Assembly (NCBI GenBank): GCA_907165275.2
Contig: OU015659.1
Location: 6,180,501-6,244,500 of the forward strand
Direction: 5' to 3'
Length of the DNA: 64,000 nt
From: Zygaena filipendulae
Taxonomy: Eukaryota; Arthropoda; Insecta; Lepidoptera; Zygaenidae
The notes under the pieces were generated by a model, which saw only the letters and a program-made list of their open reading frames with translations, had not been told where the DNA came from and did no database searches. The position numbers and the translations under genes are program-made. Below are positions 57,096 to 64,000 of the stretch, piece by piece; within the stretch, counting starts at the first letter, position 1; each line of letters opens with the position of its first letter.

Positions 57096-58373
57096 ATGAC
57101 TAATACTATCGCTACAGTAAGTAATTGCTAGTACGTTAATTTTAAGATGCCCTCTGAAAATCCGGATTGGAAAGAACCCTATGATATGTTCTAGTAACTA
57201 TACCTATGTACCAAGTTTCTTGAACGTCAACGACATATGAATATTTTAAATAACCCTCTGAGCTCAATAGCTATAAGACATTGATCTAAATTATACAGAC
57301 TGATAAACGTATATTTAGAAACGTATTTATAAACGTATGTATAGATGAAATTACTCTTGACACAGTAAAAGTTGTAGGCATAGAATCAATGGTTGATTGA
57401 GCACGGGTTTATCGACCCCGCATCATTAACCTCTAAAGCAAGAGGGTTCTTAAACATTAATACTAATGATTGTGATCGAGGCACACACGTTACACAAAAC
57501 GTTATTGCCCTTTATCTCTGTCACGCATCACGGCTGAGCTTTTGACATATTCTTTGTGTACTAGTCTTGTATTCACGGAATAAAAAAAAACAAGATGTAC
57601 CTTATACTTGACTAGTCGTTCGCAACGGTTTCACCCGCGTTAATTTCAGAGTTCCCGCGGGAATCTGTCGGGGATGTCTGGTCGCGTGATGTCTGACAAT
57701 TTCCCTTATTTTTTTTTATTCTGTGTTTGTATTTTAAACTATGACTTGTCCTGGCCTAAACCGACTTGATGATTGAAAAAACTATGTATTTACAATATAA
57801 ATCGTTTGTCATTGAGTAAAAAAATCAAAGCGGAATAACAAAGGTATGACCTTTGACTCTATTATTGTATCTTAATTTATTATAATGAATTCTTATTCGA
57901 AAATTCGAGTGGATAGGTACTTAGGTATATTATAACGTTTAAAAGAAATAGAGCAGTGTTCTCAATGGATACGTTTTGTTCGGAGCCGAGCGGTGCTTTG
58001 GGCATGGGACGTTTTGATAAATTACCTACTGTAGCTAGAATAAAAATTCATTCTATTGTTGGGCTCGTTTCTCCTCTGTTTTTTAATTCCACGAGTCATC
58101 CTATGATCGCGATGTTCCAACTTGTATATTTTTATGAAAAACATGTTCTTTTTTTCTGCTCTACATTTTTGGTTGTATATCTGAAAATGATTTACGCTTT
58201 TTTTACATCCACACAAATTTTACAGCGAGGTTAATGTTTGTAAGTTGGGAGTAATCTCTAAAATTACTGAATTTTGCGAGATCTTTAAAAATTACAAAAT
58301 AGTCGTCTGGAAACTACATTTCCATTATACTTACTATGACCTCGATAACCCTAAGGTATTTATTTACATACTA
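57096..58373. other. Non-coding DNA with chance-length ORF
   Basis: A 92-codon plus-strand frame at 57956-58234 has no recognisable domain. A Helitron end lies near 57610-57665. No other signal. Confidence 0.45.
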
Positions 58374-58572
58374 CTAGCTGTTCTCCGCGGTTTCAACCAC
58401 GTTAATTTCGGAGTTCCTGCGGAAAAACTGGCTAACTTAAAAACAAACTTAAACCTTTTTCTGTACCCTTGACAAAATTTCATGATGGTCAATGGAGTAG
58501 ATACATAAAGCGTAAAAGCATAACAAACAAACAAATAAACTCACATTGCATATATACGTATAATAATAATGA
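58374..58572 (-). mobile_element. Helitron (Lep1-like), full length
   Basis: A|CTAGCTGTTCTCCGCGGTTT to TATAATAATAATGA|A, with a small internal deletion in the module. Confidence 0.65.
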
Positions 58573-58660
58573 ATCATTTAAAAAGTATTCGATGCCCGCG
58601 TTTCGTTTTAGCTAACTTTAAATAAGTGCCCTATGTTCAACTTTTCCATTACGTTCGTAT

Positions 58661-58680
58661 ACCTACCTACCTACCTACCT
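58661..58680. repeat. (ACCT)5 microsatellite
   Basis: Five exact ACCT units. The same tetramer is over-used across the window as GTACCTAC. Confidence 0.9.
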
Positions 58681-58734
58681 CGACGGCGTAACGAATTATT
58701 AGAATAATAAAACGAATGTGCCGTGAATACTTAC

Positions 58735-58812
58735 CCATAATGCCATATGGGCTGAAAATTGTACATCCGATTCGGGAGGGACACGCGACAAGCTATTCAC
58801 TAATGTGTCCAT
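58735..58812 (-). CDS. Initial coding exon candidate, perhaps of the PPxY membrane gene
   Basis: On the minus strand ATG (58812-58810) opens 26 codons (MDTLVNSLSRVPPESDVQF, then SAHMALW) ending at TGG|GTAAGTATT, a perfect donor, phase 0. The start context has G at -3 and +4. The composition is that of a real protein. An overlapping ATG 10 bases upstream in another frame gives only a 9-codon ORF. The exon lies 6.6 kb upstream of the first known membrane-gene exon on the same strand, but that exon starts one base before a codon boundary, so at least one exon must lie between. I found none with confidence, so the assignment is open. Confidence 0.5.
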
Positions 58813-58879
58813 ACCACGCCATACTCAAGGGTCGTTGTACTAATGACATTGTATTGAAATAGGAAATGTTATTAATTAT

Positions 58880-59050
58880 TGTGCCACGCTGTTTCACCCG
58901 CGTGAGTTTCGTAATTCCCGCAGGAAATCCCAGTTTCTGTAATGAAACCTTCCCTGAATTTCCTCAAATATTTCAAGACGAAAATTAGCCAAATCGGTTC
59001 AGCCATTCTCGAGTTTTAGCGAGACAAACATATGAAAATGTCTTTAGATA
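58880..59050 (-). mobile_element. Helitron (Lep1-like)
   Basis: GTGCCACGCTGTTTCACCCG, CGTGAGTTTCGTAATTCCCG, then CAGCCATTCTCGAGTTTTAG as in 1480-1640. The outermost CTAG is lost. Confidence 0.55.
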
Positions 59051-59225
59051 TAAAAATTCATTTTCATATGTAAAGATACTATCACATAATATAATAATAT
59101 GTGCTAGTTTTTTCGTGAAAGAGTAACAAACATCCATCCATCCATACTTACAAGCTTTCGCGTTTATAATATCAGTAGGAGGTAGGATTAATTATAGTAA
59201 GGATAGATTAGATAATTCTTATTAA

Positions 59226-59512
59226 CTATCTGTTCCCTCACGGTCTTCCCGCCAGAATTTTGAAACCGTCCCGGGATCTCTACAAAGTATTCTATGTGGC
59301 TCAGATATACTACAGTATAATCAGTCCTACCAGTGAAAGAATTTTGTCCATCCAGGAATTCCAGGTTAAAATATAGATATAAACCTTCCTCATGAATCAC
59401 TCTATCTATTGGTGAAAACCGCATGAAAATCCATTGCGTAATTTTAAAGAACTAAGCTTACATAGGGACAGACCGACAGCAGGATGCGATTTTGTTTTAT
59501 ACTATGTCGTGA
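59226..59512 (-). mobile_element. Helitron (ATAGATAGAGTGATTCATGA type)
   Basis: Starts CTATCTGTTCCCTCACGG (degraded 3' end) and continues through TCATGAATCACTCTATCTAT. It ends TTTATACTATGTCGTGA|T, the same 5' terminus as 48464-48669. Confidence 0.65.
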
Positions 59513-59610
59513 TTAGTGTGAGATAGCATTGAAAGACTGTCATTGAGAAAAACATAGTCCATCCCTGAGTTTTCGAATGCCTGAGTCATAGACAAGCGTT
59601 TATTGTTTTA

Positions 59611-59809
59611 CTAGCTGTTCCCCGTGGTTTCACCCACGTTTATTTCGAAGTTCCCGCGGGAATTCCGAGATAAAAGTACCCTATGTCCTTCTCTGTATCC
59701 CTGACAACATGTATGCAAAATTTCATCATAATCCGTTGAACCGTCGAGACGTGAAAGCAAAACAAACAAACAAACTCACCTTCGCATTTATTAATATTAT
59801 TAGTAAGGA
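59611..59809 (-). mobile_element. Helitron (Lep1-like), full length
   Basis: A (59610)|CTAGCTGTTCCCCGTGGTTT to AATATTATTAGTAAGGA|T (59810). At 199 bp, with every family block present, it is the best reference copy of this subfamily in the window. Confidence 0.85.
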
Positions 59810-62800
59810 TTTATGTAATAAAACGGAACTAAATCGTGAATTAGATTGAAACTTCACTAAAGAACTTCATGTAACTAAGTTATCCAATAACTTTTAAAGT
59901 TCTTAAGTGACGTTTCATCAAAAAGTTTTAATATCACTCGGGTCCCTTCCTTCCCAGTACTTAGGAGTTAGGTGAACCATAGTGTGTTATGCGGATATTA
60001 AGCCCACATAACATCTCGAGTGAGCCGCCGAGCGTGAAATTTATGTCGTTAATAAGGGCTGGGGTTAATTAGTTGATTTATGTCCACCATATTGCGGTGT
60101 TCCCGACCATGTGTTATTATAGCTCTCCTCATTGACATTTTTATAGGTTTGCTGTCTCTTTTTATGTCATTGTTATGTGCTGATCACTGAAGATAACGAC
60201 TATATCTACAACATTAACACAGAAAACTTGATATCACACTAAGCTAGATAACGCGATACTCAATATATACATAAATTGTGTTTGTTCATTTGTTGGATTT
60301 AAGTAACTTGTGAAAATACTGAACCAATTCTAAAAGTTTTTCACTGATAGACAGCTATAAATAAAATTAACGTAGGGAGGTACTTTAACTGTGGAACAAA
60401 GAGTCCATCGGTAATCGATTCTGGGATTTCTTAATTTTGGAGCGGCATGGTGACCACTTCGCCACTCTGTCATCATTAAAATGTATATTGATAAATCTCA
60501 ATTAAGATCTCTTAACCTCTTCTAAGTAAATGTGAGGTCATGTTGACGTTTAAATACATTGATTTACTACTAGACGTTTAAATATTATAATAGTTTAGAA
60601 GTAAAAACTAATTTAAAACATTTTCGCTGTGGTCCGCATTCATGGTATAGGTAGGTAGGTACTCCAACAATTAATAAAGCCTTGGAAGGATTGCCTCTAG
60701 CAATAAGGCCGCCTTTTGCTCTGTTTTTTCTTTTATTTTTCTTAGTTTTACTATTCTCTTTTGGGGCAATAAAGTATATTTTAATTTGTATTTGAAAAAA
60801 ACCGTCCAAGATTGAAATTTTCATTTTCATTATTTTTAAAATGCCTTACATTACATGTGTGTTTATATCTTGTACTAGCTGTTACTAGTTACGATTTTTT
60901 CAGAAAAACACATTAACAATATCGCAATAACACGATCTAATCTTGATATAAATGTAGAATGTGTGTAGCTCTACCATAGAACATGGGATCTGGCGCGCTT
61001 TTGACAGACTCTCCTCGTTACAAACGTCACGGGCTCACGACACTCATAACGGTAGGTAGTTAGGTACTCATAATCGCGGCGCGTGCCGTAAAAATGGCAA
61101 TTTTGTGAACAAATACTCGAGTGTGTACATTGTACACCCTTCGTTATGTTCTACGACGAGTTGGTATAAAATAAGTTCAAGCCACATTAAATTCAAAGTA
61201 TAATTAGATTTTTTCATCATGATTAAACTTCGTCGTTACTACTAATAAGTATAAAGTTACTATTAGAGAATTGTTTTAAAAACAGTTTCCTGCAGTGTTT
61301 TATATGAAAAAGAAAATTAAATTCAAAACTATTTTTTGCCGCGTTTATTTTTATATTTGACTTCGAACTACTACAAAACCAGTGAATTTTTTAAATATGT
61401 AAGAACTCGAAGCACAGTTTTTAGAAAACACAGTATTTTCTTACCAACATGACGTCATTTATTTTCAATTTCAGCAAGGTCATGATTTCAATTTGAAAGC
61501 TAAGCGTAATGGTGACAAATATCTGTTTGCAATTATTGTTGTGCTATACGAGTTCTTTGGTTAAAAAAATAACAATTTATTCATTTGTAACATCTTCTAA
61601 TAGCATTGTAGGGTTCCACATTGTCTATTCGAACAAAAATAGATAGGTACCTACGTGAATACAAATCAAAGTGATCACGCATCATGTCTGTCGATGCCGG
61701 TTGAGGTATCCTGTCTGGCAGGGGTTCGGTTTCACGCTTCAACACATTGCCTTGCCCCAAGCCAAAGTGATGTCCGTTGACATACTAATGGTGTGTACAC
61801 AACACATAATAGCCTTCGCATATACGGTGTAACAAATACGTAGGTAACTAACTAGCTATACATAAAACGAAGTAAATATCTACATATTTATCAATTGCCG
61901 TGTGTCCCAAGGTCTCGTAAATGACTCCAACCAACTTGCTTTTTTTTGTTGTGTTCGTGATTGTCAACAAAGTTTGTAAATAAAATTAGGGGTTCCTGAT
62001 GCAAGAATTCCGAATCTCGCGCGAGTAAAACCACGGGCAGAGCTAGTAAATAATAAATAAAATGTTCATTAAAATGTAAAAATTGTTCACCGTCCAGATT
62101 TTACGATAAAAATGTAATTTGCTTTTTATTTTTAATTTTTTTATTATTTTTTCTTCAAACTTCTTGCTACAGAACATAAAATCTTACAAATGCAACTTTC
62201 GTTAACAACAACGGACAACTTGGCTCGGTGGAGGCAAATAAATAAATCTCCTTTACAATGCAACACAAAGAGCCATCGATTCTCTGATTACACGTGTTCC
62301 ATTCTATGCATCGCTTTGGCTGCGCTATAGATAGGAAAAGCAACACTCAAATCTCAGAGCGGATGGTGGCTTTGTGAATAACGCTGGCGCAAGCGGTTGT
62401 CAGCACTGCTTGCATGTCGCATAAACCCGTTTACGTTGAATATCAGCACCCTTGCGATGAGTTATACGTACCATAATATCTTTCTGACATTTACGACATG
62501 GAGATCATGTCAGAGCTAATAAAAAGGCACGAATTCATCCAACTGGTAATGTAGAGAGCAATGCGGTTATAACGATGATAATTCCGTGGTTGGTGCGTTC
62601 GTACCTCACAACAAATGGTGTTGGTTTAAATCCCAATAATGAATTTGAGCTGCTTTTGAAGAAACCATATAGCATTGTATTGCATAGGATCGGCGCAGTC
62701 AGTCCCCATGCCTAAACGCAATACAATTTTACAATTTCGAAAATAGGTTGCACTACTCATGGTAAGGTTACCTTTCACATCGACTACCTATATCATATGA

Positions 62801-63700
62801 AATGAACGCAGTCTTACCTGCATTTATAGGTGTTTTATTATAGGCGTCATGTGAGCGACGGAGGATTTAATATTCTCTCGGTTTCTACTTTATCTGCTCG
62901 GTGGTTGTTTTGAACACTCAACAATAACTTAAGTAACCAATCACGCTTTCCTTTTTGTGTCAAAGACTCATCTATTTCTATGAGTAATCGTAAATTACTC
63001 ATTTTATTACAACTGATGTGCATTTTACTTTAGCTTCAAAATAATTATGAACACCTTTCATAGACACGACATAATGAACTACTTGATGGATATCGTTTTA
63101 TTTATGTCCAAGTAATACTTAATACTTTAAGTTAGCATATAATCACAAAAGAAGACAAACGATCTAATCATAAGCTCAATTGTAAGTATTTAAAATTACT
63201 AATCGGCTGCTCGACGTACTGTGTCATGGGAAGAATTACTTATCAAATTTTTTGTCAATAATAATTAAATTCGCACGATCGCAATCGTATATTTTTTTTT
63301 TTTTGGATGCTATCTTATAGTGATTTGTAGGAAGCGGAAGACTGATCGATCACGACTCGATGAAGACAAATAATACTTGCATGCGTGTCACAACTATTAG
63401 CCTTAGACATAAATCATTGGCTTGCATATAGTGCTTTGACTTCTTGCCATGGTCCATGAAGTTTCCACGCGAAATAGTAGGTCGATAAGATGAGTAGATA
63501 AGTCACATCCCGCAGGCAGGCGGGGTGTATGGGCGCAAAGAGAGCATTCAATAACTAGTCAGGAGAGTAGTAGTTAATGGTCAGGATGAGGGAAGGCCAT
63601 TCTAAGACGATAATAAGAGAGTGATTTACGAATCAACACAATGGATATTTATTTTCTAATTTACAACAAACAAACGAAGGCATTATAGTCAAGATTACAG
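59810..63700. other. Intergenic DNA, sparse features
   Basis: No exon recognised. SINE-like traces occur near 60440-60475 (minus, AGTGGCGAAGTGGTCACCAT) and 62590-62640 (GTTGGTTTAAATCCC). A Helitron 3' fragment ends in CTAG at 62046. Segments 61680-61800 and 62270-62470 are less AT-rich but show no open frame or repeat. Confidence 0.45.
61985..62046 (+). mobile_element. Helitron 3' end fragment
   Basis: GGGGTTCCTGATGCAAGAAT, then GCGAGTAAAACCACGGGCAG and AGCTAG|T. Confidence 0.5.
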
Positions 63701-63838
63701 TAATTAAGTGAACCGACAGTAATTGAGTAAACCGACAGTTTTGTCAGGAGCGAGTGCTCTATGAGTTGAATCTAAAGACAACTCCATGAGTCGTATCCAA
63801 AGATCGACTACCATGAGTTGAATCTAAAGATCGACTGA
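63701..63838 (+). repeat. Two adjacent short tandem arrays
   Basis: Two 19-bp units (TAATTAAGTGAACCGACAG type, 63701-63738) are followed by three 25-27-bp units (ATGAGTTGAATCTAAAGAYC type, 63761-63838). Confidence 0.85.
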
Positions 63839-64000
63839 CTGCACAAAGGATTATTCAATAATTAATAATATTTATAACAATCTAATAATAATATTATTTA
63901 ATAATAACAAAGTACAGTGCAATAATAATTTATTTATTTATTTATTGCACATATATAATATATAATTACATATTATAATTACATATTATTATACCTTTTT

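Noticed and set aside
57956..58234. 92-codon plus-strand frame
   Set aside because: No domain, AT-rich hydrophobic content and no splice or promoter context; within chance length.
1..64000. CRISPR arrays, bacterial operons or phage-like modules
   Set aside because: No regularly spaced identical repeats with unique spacers and no tightly packed genes; the spliced genes, SINEs and Helitrons show eukaryotic insect DNA.

Overview
The window looks like lepidopteran (butterfly or moth) nuclear DNA. It is AT-rich, its genes are split by long introns, and it is full of short lepidopteran transposons. Many copies carry a GC-rich 3' end (a hairpin of the type GCGGgtgaaaCCGC followed by GGGCACAGCTAG|T) and a 5' end of the type A|TCCTACTAATATTATAA. 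That is the layout of Lep1-type non-autonomous Helitrons. Short GGTACCTA / TAGGTAGGTA strings are scattered throughout. No bacterial, plasmid or viral gene organisation was seen, and most short open frames are no longer than chance gives at this base composition.

Genes. (1) A tRNA-Leu(UAG) gene on the minus strand at 4813-4892. (2) A complete five-exon plus-strand gene at 21740-24346 for the 28 kDa heat- and acid-stable phosphoprotein (PDAP1/PP28 family, 172 aa). Its first coding exon is only 10 nt, and introns 2 and 3 and the 3' flank carry transposons. (3) A minus-strand gene whose four 3' exons (52145 down to 43943) join in phase. They encode a two-pass membrane protein with four PPxY motifs in its tail. 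A good initial exon at 58812-58735 may be its start, but no linking exon was found. (4) Weaker isolated exon candidates at 19229, 48030 (behind a TATA box) and 54739.

Mobile DNA. 1-17.4 kb is mostly intergenic, with Helitron remnants, foldback MITEs and SINE heads. 17.4-21.3 kb holds a double-unit Helitron, a GCCATTTTG-rich repeat and a composite repeat that recurs at 48.5-50.2 kb. 27.6-31.3 kb is a cluster of Helitrons, a tRNA-derived SINE and two MITE families. 36573-37273 is a PIF/Harbinger element with TAA target duplications that still carries the N-terminal transposase exon. 39.9-40.4 kb has a MITE between two 105-bp direct repeats. 51-60 kb is rich in Helitrons with clear A/T insertion flanks.

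The genes show no evident shared pathway. No novel enzymatic or defence system was recognised. The most informative items are the PPxY membrane protein, its splice acceptor that abuts a SINE tail, the isolated exon candidates, and several transposon architectures.
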